From Sporisorium sorghi (lineage: Eukaryota; Basidiomycota; Ustilaginomycetes; Ustilaginales; Ustilaginaceae), in contig JALCCG010000170.1 of assembly GCA_023212695.1 (NCBI GenBank), positions 1-47,716 of the forward strand: a stretch of DNA of 47,716 bases, read 5' to 3'. The notes below the pieces were generated by a model. It had not been told where the DNA came from. It did no database searches and worked only from the letters and a program-made list of their open reading frames with translations. How positions within the stretch are numbered: position 1 is the first letter of the stretch; each line of letters begins with the position of its first letter. The translations under genes were made by a program, and so were the position numbers. Positions 8,193 to 16,683 of the stretch are shown here, piece by piece.

Positions 8193-11100
8193 ATGCGCGG
8201 CCACTTTATGTTCGGCTACCTCTTCGCTCTCCTGATCTCGCCCACCATCTCGACGCAGCAAGTGTTCCGCGCCGAGACCATGTCGGCTTCAAACGCTGTC
8301 ACGCTCGATACATCATGGAAAGTCCTCGGCCCCTTTCCTGGAGGAATGCGCGAGCTGCCCTTTGGCGGCTTTCCTCCCTCCGTAGCGGCGAGCTATGAAC
8401 AGCTGCTCAGCCCAACTTCCGACTCGACGAGATACTTCTCCCCGTATGGACCGTCAAACGGCACGACGTCGCTGCAGACATTCGAAGCACAAGTGCTCGC
8501 CAACGATGCAAATCACATCAAGCAATCGCTGACCGTCGATTGTCCGAGTGTCGACTGGCCGTGGGTTCGCAAGAGCGCGGGCTGGTCGGCACTGCAATGG
8601 CAGATGGTCGCAGCGACCGATCTCGAGGTTGCAGACAACAAGACTGCGCTCGCTGTCACCATGGACAAGACGGCTGAGTTTGCGGTTGTGCCCAGATCAT
8701 TTCTTCCCCGAAACACGACGATGCACGACGGTGAGCGCAAGAACGAGGCGATCGAATGGCACACGGGCGACTGGTACTCGTACATCGCCTCTTTCTCCCA
8801 CGAGGACAACACAGCTACACAGCTTCCCATCTCGCACCACCTGCTGCACCTAGATCAGGGATCGTACCAGCTGCTGGTGAGATCGCAGTACGAGATCCGC
8901 ATCTTTGGCGATCCACGCAACGATGGCGGAGCGGAGAGTCCAAAGATCACGATCGGCATCGACGTCGCTGCGCGCAGCCTGCAGGATTTGCAGCAAGAAG
9001 ATCTCATCGAGGTTCATACCGATGCGCACCACAGCAATGTTCCTCACGTCGTTGGCGGATGGGTGGCGGGCTGGGGGCTGTCGTTTGCGCTTCGGAACGT
9101 CGACCCGGTTGACACCTACGTTGTGGACGGCGTCGATGTGGTAGAGCCCATGGCAGATGGTCATGCGCCCTCGCTCGCTGCAGAGATAGAAGCAGGATGG
9201 AGTATCACGCCGGGTCAGACCATCATTATGCCCGTCAAGCTGAACCAGAGCGCTCCGCTCGACCCGACGCTCGGCAGTCTCAACCTGACCGTTCGTCTCA
9301 GCCCTGCGTCCGCTTCATCTACAACTACCATCACCAAGAACGTCCGCATCCCGCTCATCCACAAGCCTGCATTCTGGACCACCCCGAGCAACGACTCCGA
9401 TCACCACGCGTACGTGTACAGCTACCTCGCCGACGACGGCACAGTCCAAATGGCAGCTGCCACACCACCCAAAAGCCCTCCTCGCCAACCCGGCTCCAAC
9501 GCCCCGCTCCCACCCCTTATCCTGACGCTGCACGGCGCCGGGGTGGACATACGCGACCTGTTCTTCAGCAACAGCATCCGGCGGCAGACCGAGAACTGGG
9601 TCATCCTGCCCACGGGCCGCACGCCCTGGGGCTACGATTGGCAGCTCGCCTCACTCCACGCTGCAGACGCGGCAGTGACCGCCTTCCACAAACACCTATA
9701 CGGTCTTCCACCTACACTGAGCTCCACCGAGCGGCAGGCGTGGCAGTTCGACCCGCACAAGCTGTTCGTGATGGGCCACTCAAACGGCGGGCAGGGCGCG
9801 TGGTACCGGCTGACGCGCTTCGCGGACCGCGCGATCGGCGGCATGGTCGGATCGGCATACACGAAAGTGTCGGACTACGTGTCGTTCGGGTGGAAGGTCG
9901 GGCGGCACTTTGCGGATCCGGCGCTACAAGGCGTGCTGCACAGCGGTGTGACCATGTTCGAGAACGATTTGTTCGCGAGTAACTTGGCCGGGGTGAATGT
10001 GCTGGTCAAGTACGGGGCGGCGGACGCGAACGTGCCGCCGTGGAACTCGCAGGATATGGCGATGGTCGTGGACGGGTGGAATCGAAGATCGGGGTTGGTG
10101 GACGAGGTCAAGGTTGCAGAGGTGCCGGGGCGGCCGCATTGGTGGGATGAGTTTTTCTCGGAGGACGACGTGCAGAGTGCCATCGAATCGGTGTGTTCGT
10201 CTAGCAAGAATGCGGGGTATAAGATGCCGGATGTGCCACAGAACTTTACGCTGACGGTGTTCAACCCGAACGAGGCTGGCTCGAAGGGCGGATGGCGGAT
10301 CAGCGAGGTCGATGTTCCTGGACGGCTTGCGAAGCTGGAGGTGCGGTATGTGGCGCTCAAGGACGGGGAGGGAGGTGCACTCGATGGTGGTCATTTTGAA
10401 CTGCACGCAAGGAACGCAAAGCGCTTGGAGCTCGATTCGGGCGTGCTTCGTCGATCGAGCTCGGGGGCTGCTGCTCTTGCCAACGCTAGATCGCTGCGGA
10501 TCTCGTTGGGCGGAGAGTCGAAGCAGGTGGATATCACCGACGCGGATCGCGTGCACTTTGTCCGATCGAACACGGGCGAATGGCAAGTCAGCTCGGACGG
10601 CGACTCAAAACCCGCTCGACCGATCGGACCCATGCTGCGCATCGTCACGTCGCAAGGCCCCATGCTGCTGATCATACCTTCCGCTGGTCCACCGCAAGAG
10701 GTATCCGCCTGGAGCCGCGTAGCCCGCCGCTTCGCCGCAGACCTTCTTCTGTACGGCTCAATCAACTCGCAAATCCTCACCGACGCAGAATATGCCGCAT
10801 CGGCCAACTCATGGAGCCACAGCAACATCGTCACCCTCGGCGGACCGCAGCACAACACCTTGACCCGCTCCATCTTCTCACACTGGCCCACGCGCAGCCC
10901 AATCCACTTCCCGTCACCCGGTACTTCGGCACAGTTCGACATCCAGGGCCGCAGCTTCTACGAACCTGGCACCGCGCTGCTCACGCTCGCTCCGCACCCG
11001 AGGTACGTGGATGGCCTGGTGCTGGTGGTGCACGGCATTGGGGTGGAGGGTATCGCGAGGGCGGCGCGCTTGCTGCCGACGAGGACGGCGACGATGGTGC

Positions 11101-11216
11101 CCGAGTGGGTGGTGGTGGATAGCACGGCCGAGTGGATGGGCGAGGGAGGCGTGCAGGCCGCGGGATGGTACGATGGCGAGTGGGGTTGGTCGGAGGGGAT
11201 GTCGTATGTGCAGTAG
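8193..11216 (+). CDS. Large secreted serine hydrolase (alpha/beta-hydrolase, S9/esterase-like)
   Basis: This single-exon protein of 1007 residues starts at the ATG at 8193; the frame opens 34 codons earlier only through a TTG. Residues 1 to about 22 form a hydrophobic signal peptide (MFGYLFALLISPTIS). Residues about 25-420 are a beta-rich region with several N-glycosylation sequons. The hydrolase core has an oxyanion motif LILTLHGAGVD near 445, the nucleophile elbow GHSNGG with Ser530, an acid candidate in KYGAADANVPPW near 610, and a His candidate in GRPHWWDEFF (His649). A further 340-residue C-terminal region contains a second strand-rich segment. The layout resembles large fungal proteins annotated as peptidase S9-like or as esterases; substrate is unknown. 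It shares a 257-nt divergent spacer with the GST gene. Confidence 0.78.
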   Translation: MRGHFMFGYLFALLISPTISTQQVFRAETMSASNAVTLDTSWKVLGPFPGGMRELPFGGFPPSVAASYEQLLSPTSDSTRYFSPYGPSNGTTSLQTFEAQVLANDANHIKQSLTVDCPSVDWPWVRKSAGWSALQWQMVAATDLEVADNKTALAVTMDKTAEFAVVPRSFLPRNTTMHDGERKNEAIEWHTGDWYSYIASFSHEDNTATQLPISHHLLHLDQGSYQLLVRSQYEIRIFGDPRNDGGAESPKITIGIDVAARSLQDLQQEDLIEVHTDAHHSNVPHVVGGWVAGWGLSFALRNVDPVDTYVVDGVDVVEPMADGHAPSLAAEIEAGWSITPGQTIIMPVKLNQSAPLDPTLGSLNLTVRLSPASASSTTTITKNVRIPLIHKPAFWTTPSNDSDHHAYVYSYLADDGTVQMAAATPPKSPPRQPGSNAPLPPLILTLHGAGVDIRDLFFSNSIRRQTENWVILPTGRTPWGYDWQLASLHAADAAVTAFHKHLYGLPPTLSSTERQAWQFDPHKLFVMGHSNGGQGAWYRLTRFADRAIGGMVGSAYTKVSDYVSFGWKVGRHFADPALQGVLHSGVTMFENDLFASNLAGVNVLVKYGAADANVPPWNSQDMAMVVDGWNRRSGLVDEVKVAEVPGRPHWWDEFFSEDDVQSAIESVCSSSKNAGYKMPDVPQNFTLTVFNPNEAGSKGGWRISEVDVPGRLAKLEVRYVALKDGEGGALDGGHFELHARNAKRLELDSGVLRRSSSGAAALANARSLRISLGGESKQVDITDADRVHFVRSNTGEWQVSSDGDSKPARPIGPMLRIVTSQGPMLLIIPSAGPPQEVSAWSRVARRFAADLLLYGSINSQILTDAEYAASANSWSHSNIVTLGGPQHNTLTRSIFSHWPTRSPIHFPSPGTSAQFDIQGRSFYEPGTALLTLAPHPRYVDGLVLVVHGIGVEGIARAARLLPTRTATMVPEWVVVDSTAEWMGEGGVQAAGWYDGEWGWSEGMSYVQ

Positions 11217-12151
11217 ACCGGTCTCTGCGCGGGAGGATATGCGCTGGGGTCGCGAAACTGTGTCTCTTCGTGAGCAAGCATGCGGGATCGCGATTGTGAA
11301 TGTAATCCTCGTCCTGCATTTACAATATAGATTGCTACGAAGACGATGTTGCATGACCGCGAAAGCGTGAGAAAGCTGTTGCTCGCACTGAGAAATGATA
11401 CTCCGAGCCGCGGGACCACGGAAGCACCGTGCAGCTTCTCGAAGGCGAACCCCTTCCTGCGGAGACGGGAGAGCGACTCGTGCATGTCGTTTACCGCGCA
11501 CGTCGCTCTCCGGTCGAGCCACAGATCCGGTTCGAAGAAGCTCTCCATCACCATACTCTGCGACGCTGAACGTCGAAGCTGCTGTGTCTCTTGACAGACG
11601 ACGACCACAAGGATTGAAAGCAAACCACATTTCCCCGCACCTTTTTGTGAACGACAACATGGCAGTGGGCCCTGCATGCGTATCCGCGGCTGCGCTTAGC
11701 TGGCCCACCGTTGTTTGACACACGTTCTCGCGCGCTCGCCTGGTGCCAGAAGCCAACAAACGCACTTTTGTTTGACAGCAGCCGGAAGTGCCGCCTTTTC
11801 CATTCTCGAGCCTCGGTGCTGCTGGCTGATGAGGTCGACAGGTCATGTGTTTCGACCGCGTGCAATCTGTGCGGAACTCGCTGTGATAAGAGGTAAGGCG
11901 GCTAGCCAGCCGTGTGCTTTTGCGTGGCTTGGCTGCAAAGGGTGTGTCACTTCTCGATCGTCGTCGTCGTCGGTCCGCCCGTGCTTTTGGCCTGCAGCTG
12001 CGGACGGGCCATGCGCTCTTGCTGTTTGCCTCTATCTCATTTCGGCACGCTCTGCCGTCCGCAGCACAGTTGCGTTCCGCCACGCAGCACACCGCAACTC
12101 GCGGATCGCGGTGTGATGGGCGCTCGCTTGGCTTTCAAGATGCACTGGATC

Positions 12152-12168
12152 GGTCACAAGGTGTGACC
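12152..12168. promoter_or_regulatory. 17-nt palindrome GGTCACA-AGG-TGTGACC upstream of the GMC gene
   Basis: Two 7-base arms are perfect inverted copies around a 3-nt centre. The site is 154-138 nt upstream of the ATG and about 45 nt upstream of the TATA-like motif, a good position for a dimeric transcription factor. The factor is unknown. Confidence 0.45.
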
Positions 12169-12210
12169 TCTGAGAGAACAGCCTCGTGCAATGCGTGTCT
12201 TGCTCGAGCA

Positions 12211-12217
12211 TATATGA
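12211..12217 (+). promoter_or_regulatory. TATA-like motif of the GMC gene
   Basis: TATATGA sits 95 nt upstream of the ATG at 12306 and just before a CT-rich leader. Assigned by position and composition only. Confidence 0.45.
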
Positions 12218-12305
12218 AGGCGAGCACCTCGCTTCCTCCTTCAGCGATTGACTCCTCTCCCCTCACCGCATCTCGCCCTTCTCTGCTATCATCTCACCTG
12301 CCAAC

Positions 12306-14195
12306 ATGGGCCTCTTCTCTGCCCCCACTTTACTTCCTGACGCCTCGGCCTATGCCACCGCCGCCAACCTCGCCCCTCAGACCGTCGAAGAAGCCCAAAA
12401 GGCAAAGAGCTACGACTTTATCGTCTGCGGCGCCGGCACTGCCGGATGCGTTATCGCCAGCCGCCTCTCCGAAGACCCCAACACTTCGGTGCTCGTCCTC
12501 GAGGCCGGTGGCAACAATGACGCGCTCGAGGTCAAGGCTCCCTTGGTCTTCACCAAGAACTTCAAGACGGAGCGGGACTGGGACTACACCACCACTCCGC
12601 AGCCTGCCGTGCTCAACAAGGAGATGCAGTGGCCGCGCGGTAAGCTTCTTGGCGGCTCGTCGTCTATCAATGCCATGATGTACCATCACTGCGCTCCGTC
12701 GGATTACGACGAGTGGAGTGAGAAGTTCAACTGCAAGGGCTGGTCGTACAAGGAGCTTCTGCCGTACCTCAATCGCTCGGAGAAGTACACGCCGCATGCA
12801 TCGCAGCCCGATGTCAAGGCTGAAGACCGTGGCAGCTCGGGTCTTTGGCAGACGGGCCACTCGTCGTACAAGGCTGAGGTCACTTCCAAGGGCTTCATCC
12901 AGGCTTGTAGCGAGGTCGGGATTCCTTTCAATCCGGATTTGAACACGCACCGCGGCAGCGAGGGTGCGACTCAGTTCACAACGTTCATCGACAGCAATGG
13001 TCGACGCTCTTCGGCTGCCACTGCTTATCTGCCGCTCGAGGTGCAGAAGAGACCCAACCTCACCATCGGCATCAACGTTTTGGTCAGCCGCATCCTCTTT
13101 GACCGCACCGGCTCGCGTCCCAGAGCCATCGCTGTCGAGATGCAGAACAGCAAGGGCGGTCAGAAATATTATGCGGCTGCCAAGCAGCGGGTGGTGCTGT
13201 GCGGCGGTGCGATCAACTCGCCCCAGACGCTCATGCTTTCCGGCGTAGGTCCAGCGGCGACGCTCAGCAAGCATGGGATCCCCGTCGTCGTCGACAATGC
13301 CATGGTTGGAGAGCGTCTCAGCGACCACGTCTGCCATTCCACGCTCAACATGCGAGCCAAGCCGGCCCACACGCTGGACTATCTTTCGAGCGACATCAAG
13401 GCCATTCCTTCGCTGGCACGCTGGTTGGTCACTGGAGACGGTCCCCTCTCGAGCAATGCGGGAGAGGCGGCTGCGTTTGTGCGGTGCAACGATCAGTCTC
13501 TGCCGCTGGTCAACGCGCTCACTAAGCCCGAGAACCGTCCGCAATTCTTTGGCTCGCTGGGAAAGGGTCCGGATATCGAGCTCATCTGCACGCCCGTCGC
13601 GTACGTTGACCACGCTGCGACGCCTGCCCCGGCTGGCACGGGGTGTGTGTCGATCATAGGTCTCAACGTGCGTCCGCGCTCCAAGGGCACCATCTCGATC
13701 CGATCAGCCGACCCGTGGGACAAGGCCGTCATCGACCCCAAGTATTTCTCGGATCCGGACGACAACGACCGCAAGGTGACGCTGGCGGGCATGCGGCTCG
13801 CCATCGCCGTAGGAAAATCGGCAGGACTGCAGCCGTACCTCGAGAACTACAGGAGCAACGACGAGGACGACTTTTGGTGGCCCATGTCGGCTACGGACCC
13901 GAGCCAGTTGACTGATGATCAGTTGATGAAGTTTATGCTCAAGCGCGCGTTTACGCTGTACCACCCGGTGGGCACGGTCAAGATGGGCCCCGATGCGGCG
14001 GATTCGGTCGTCGATACCACGCTGCATGTGCATGGCGTGGATGGGTTGGTGGTGTGCGATGCGAGCGTCTTCCCGGAGCAGATCTCGGGGCATCCGACGG
14101 CTGCGGTGATTGCGGTGGCGGAGAAGGCGGCGGAGCTGCTCAAGGCTGTGGTGGGGGATAAGGCGGTGTCGGGGAGTATTTCGTCTCATCTGTAA
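12306..14195 (+). CDS. GMC oxidoreductase (alcohol oxidase/choline dehydrogenase-like), probable peroxisomal
   Basis: This 629-residue single-exon flavoprotein has the FAD-binding Rossmann motif DFIVCGAGTAGCVIASRL (about 37-54), the ribose-binding acid in VLVLEAGG (62-69), the GMC signature WPRGKLLGGSSSINAM near 109-124, and the second motif GAINSPQTLMLSGVGP. The catalytic pair is visible near the C-terminus: His553 in YHPVGTVKMG and His596 in SGHPTAAVIAVAEKAAELL. The family oxidises alcohols or similar substrates using FAD. There is no signal peptide, unlike secreted GMC enzymes. The protein ends in SISSHL; SHL fits the PTS1 pattern [SAC][KRH][LM], so import into peroxisomes is inferred. The convergent fusion gene begins its 3' end only 59 nt away. 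Confidence 0.88.
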   Translation: MGLFSAPTLLPDASAYATAANLAPQTVEEAQKAKSYDFIVCGAGTAGCVIASRLSEDPNTSVLVLEAGGNNDALEVKAPLVFTKNFKTERDWDYTTTPQPAVLNKEMQWPRGKLLGGSSSINAMMYHHCAPSDYDEWSEKFNCKGWSYKELLPYLNRSEKYTPHASQPDVKAEDRGSSGLWQTGHSSYKAEVTSKGFIQACSEVGIPFNPDLNTHRGSEGATQFTTFIDSNGRRSSAATAYLPLEVQKRPNLTIGINVLVSRILFDRTGSRPRAIAVEMQNSKGGQKYYAAAKQRVVLCGGAINSPQTLMLSGVGPAATLSKHGIPVVVDNAMVGERLSDHVCHSTLNMRAKPAHTLDYLSSDIKAIPSLARWLVTGDGPLSSNAGEAAAFVRCNDQSLPLVNALTKPENRPQFFGSLGKGPDIELICTPVAYVDHAATPAPAGTGCVSIIGLNVRPRSKGTISIRSADPWDKAVIDPKYFSDPDDNDRKVTLAGMRLAIAVGKSAGLQPYLENYRSNDEDDFWWPMSATDPSQLTDDQLMKFMLKRAFTLYHPVGTVKMGPDAADSVVDTTLHVHGVDGLVVCDASVFPEQISGHPTAAVIAVAEKAAELLKAVVGDKAVSGSISSHL

Positions 14196-14254
14196 AGGGG
14201 GATGCTTTGTCGTTGGTTGGATTGTGAAGTGTTCGAATGTCATTGTGTCTCTGA

Positions 14255-16399
14255 TTAGATGCGTTTGAAGGCGATCGAGGTGGTGGTGGAGCCTTTGGCA
14301 CCGCCGAATGTGAAAGATGGAGTGGGCAGGACTTGTTCGACTTGGAACCCTCTTGAGGTGAATCTAGCGGCGAGTTCCTGTTCGGTAAAGTTGCACGAGG
14401 TGATCAAGAACAGCCCTCCCTGCTTCACGAGTGTATGGACGGCGTTCGAGTAGAGATCGATCGGCAGCACACCGCCAACCGGCTGCGACGAGAGCGCAAT
14501 AGCGTCCAGTGTGCCTTTATCGCACACGAGGTCCCACCCTTCCTCCCCCGCGTCCAGCTGCGCCTTGGGCAGGCCATACAGCTCCTGCACCGACCCCGCA
14601 TCCAACAAGTCAGCAGTTGTAAACCGCACCCGTTCGCACTCGCCCCCGCGCTTCGCCGCAATCGCACGCGCCAGCTCGATCGACGCCGCCGAATAGTCGA
14701 TCCCCACCAACCGCGACGGCGTCAGCACGTCCTCGAGCTCAGCCGACGACTCGAGCATCTCGAACAGCAGGTGGCCATTACCCGTGCCCAAATCCAGCAC
14801 CGTCGGCGACACGCCCGAAACCGTCTCGGTGTAGTACACTTCCAGAAACCGGATCATGCGCATCACGGCATCTTCGCCGAACCACACCTCGCCCTCTTCG
14901 CCAATCTCGTTGAAGTTGGTCACCTCGCGCGCATAGACGTCGTCCCAGTGCTGCTTGGTGCCGAGTTTGGATTCGGGTAGCGCTTCTTCGTTGACTGTCT
15001 GTGCGTCGGTCGGTGCGGCAGTGGCCGATGAGGTGGCCGAGCCGACGGGGATGGACACGCTCTGCCCGATCTCCACGGTGCCAAAGTCGCCTGGGTCGAT
15101 GCCCTGCCTCCTCGCCTCCTCGACCAGCAGCTTGGGTGGCTCGTTCACGTCCTCGGGCGTCAACCTGAAACTGCCCCAGTGGATACCGTACGACCGCCTG
15201 CTGTGCACATCGCGATGCACGAGCACCGAGTCCTGCGGCGCAAGGTGGACGGTCGACATGACGTTCCGCGGCAGATACGCGCCGATTGGGATGAGGGACA
15301 CGTCGAATGGACCAAGCACCTCGCCGATCTCCTTGAAAGCCGGACAGCACGGCAGCGTGTCCTCCTGCTCGCGCGGCATCCCCCGCGGCACGCTGCGGTA
15401 GCCCGTATCGCCGGCAAAGTACACGTTCGCGCCGTTCGACGCGGGTGAGATGGCGTGGAAAGTCCAGCCAGCCCAGAGGGTGCGGTCGCGGTCGTTGATG
15501 CTACGCCCGGAAAAGTGCTGTGCGGGCACACACGTGAGCTGGAGCACCGCCTCGTCGCCCAGCGAGACCGTGCTCTGCTGCCACCAGTCGCACTCGGTCA
15601 CCTCGGCGTCCGTCAGCCCGAAGTTTGACTGGAACCACACCTTCGTACCGAGCGTACAGAACACGTGCGGGCGCTTGACACCCGACGACGTCGGGTTGAG
15701 CAGCTTCTGAATCGTCGTATAATCCGTGTGGTCGTAGTGGTTGTGCGAGAGGACGAGCAGGTCGGGCCATGCGTTCTTGCCCTGCGCTTCGGTGGCGTGT
15801 GCGATCTCCTCGACGGTGACGGGTGCGTCGGTGTAGCGTCCGGGACCGAACCATTGAACAGGAGAGACGCGGCGTGAGAGGACGGGGTCGCAGAGGACGG
15901 TGACTTTGCGCCCGTTGCCGATGGGGATCTGGAGGTGACAGATGGCGTGGCCGAGCCAGGTGAATGTGATGTTCTCGTCGTTGTCTGAGGTGGTAGCGCC
16001 GCTTGGGATCCATGTGGGTTTGTGGACGGGTGGGAGGACGGCGCCGCCTGCAGAGGACGCCGTCTTGGGAGGCAGGGGTACTTCGTCCCAATCGAAGAGT
16101 CGGGCGCGGAGGAAGCCAAGAACGCCGTGGGACGCTGCAGACGGCCAGGGGGACTTGAACTTTCTACGCGATACGTCGAGTGATGCATTCGCATCGGAAG
16201 GCTTGGGCACGTTGGACCAATGAGGAGGAGGCGACGTCTGATAGAAAGCAGGTGCAACAGCACTCTTTTGCTCTGGCTTGGAAAACGACCAAGAGGCAGC
16301 CGCTTTTGCGATGGAAGTGGTGGACGACATTCGGCTCGCTGGACGGTGTGAAGGAAAGGCGAGTCTAGAGAGGTTGGGTCTAAGGACTCGAGCCTGCAT
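14255..16399 (-). CDS. NAPE-PLD (FMP30-like) metallo-hydrolase fused to EFM4-like lysine methyltransferase
   Basis: One uninterrupted frame of 714 residues from the ATG at 16399 carries two enzymes. Residues 1-40 (MQARVLRPNLSRLAFPSHR and on) look like a mitochondrial leader. Residues about 140-440 are an N-acylphosphatidylethanolamine phospholipase D-type metallo-beta-lactamase domain: TWLGHA, CDPVLSRRVSPVQWFGPGR, the zinc motif LSHNHYDH (217-224), FAGDTGY, and GIHWGSFRLTPED. Yeast FMP30 is the mitochondrial relative. After a linker (about 445-472), residues 475-714 match EFM4/METTL10, which methylates a lysine of eEF1A: LPESKLGTKQHWDDVY, IGEEGEVWFGE, the SAM motif VLDLGTGNGHLLFEM, and CDKGTLDAIAL. 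No in-frame Met lies between about 381 and 513, so the second domain has no start of its own. An ATG at 16579 would add 60 residues. Confidence 0.85.
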   Translation of the reverse strand: MQARVLRPNLSRLAFPSHRPASRMSSTTSIAKAAASWSFSKPEQKSAVAPAFYQTSPPPHWSNVPKPSDANASLDVSRRKFKSPWPSAASHGVLGFLRARLFDWDEVPLPPKTASSAGGAVLPPVHKPTWIPSGATTSDNDENITFTWLGHAICHLQIPIGNGRKVTVLCDPVLSRRVSPVQWFGPGRYTDAPVTVEEIAHATEAQGKNAWPDLLVLSHNHYDHTDYTTIQKLLNPTSSGVKRPHVFCTLGTKVWFQSNFGLTDAEVTECDWWQQSTVSLGDEAVLQLTCVPAQHFSGRSINDRDRTLWAGWTFHAISPASNGANVYFAGDTGYRSVPRGMPREQEDTLPCCPAFKEIGEVLGPFDVSLIPIGAYLPRNVMSTVHLAPQDSVLVHRDVHSRRSYGIHWGSFRLTPEDVNEPPKLLVEEARRQGIDPGDFGTVEIGQSVSIPVGSATSSATAAPTDAQTVNEEALPESKLGTKQHWDDVYAREVTNFNEIGEEGEVWFGEDAVMRMIRFLEVYYTETVSGVSPTVLDLGTGNGHLLFEMLESSAELEDVLTPSRLVGIDYSAASIELARAIAAKRGGECERVRFTTADLLDAGSVQELYGLPKAQLDAGEEGWDLVCDKGTLDAIALSSQPVGGVLPIDLYSNAVHTLVKQGGLFLITSCNFTEQELAARFTSRGFQVEQVLPTPSFTFGGAKGSTTTSIAFKRI

Positions 16400-16683
16400 C
16401 AGACCCAGGCCGAGGATTGCGTTTGGGTCGTGGCTCGCCGATGATGGTGGTGGAAGAGGAGAGAGGGCGACGTCGAGAAAGAGGGTTTTTCTTTTTTTGA
16501 AACTTTTTTTCGAGAGCGCAGTCGTCGGCAATCCCGCGGAGATGCGAGATGCAGGTCGAGTTGGCTCGTTCATCGGCATCTCCGCTTTTGATCAAGCTAT
16601 CACAGTTGCCGACAGTCACAGTCACATCAGAACAACGACAACATCAAGCAGGCTGCTGCAATTCTCCCACGCCAGCTCCCGCA
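16400..16683. other. Divergent promoter of the fusion gene and the CofD-like gene
   Basis: This 284-nt spacer separates divergent starts at 16399 (-) and 16684 (+). It contains T-rich runs near 16489-16510. Both frames are open into it (upstream ATGs at 16579 on - and 16549 on +), so the true starts could overlap. Confidence 0.5.

Larger units (their letters stand above)
11217..12305. other. Intergenic, promoter of the GMC gene
   Basis: I see no convincing gene in this 1.1-kb stretch. The open frames here are short or Arg-rich antisense frames. Toward its right end are a short inverted repeat (CACACCGC near 12087 with GCGGTGTG near 12109), a 17-nt near-palindrome at 12152-12168, a TATA-like motif at 12211 and a CT-rich leader up to the ATG at 12306. 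Confidence 0.6.

Noticed and set aside
10914..12092. 392-codon minus-strand open frame overlapping the hydrolase 3' end
   Set aside because: Arg/Ser-rich, no domain, and partly antisense to a well-supported gene.
12330..13613. 427-codon minus-strand frame opposite the GMC gene
   Set aside because: Antisense shadow produced by GC-rich third positions; composition is Arg/Val/Leu-rich with no motif.
8193..16399. Secondary-metabolite cluster (hydrolase, GMC oxidoreductase, GST, Old Yellow Enzyme)
   Set aside because: No core synthase (PKS, NRPS, terpene cyclase) is present, and housekeeping genes are interspersed.
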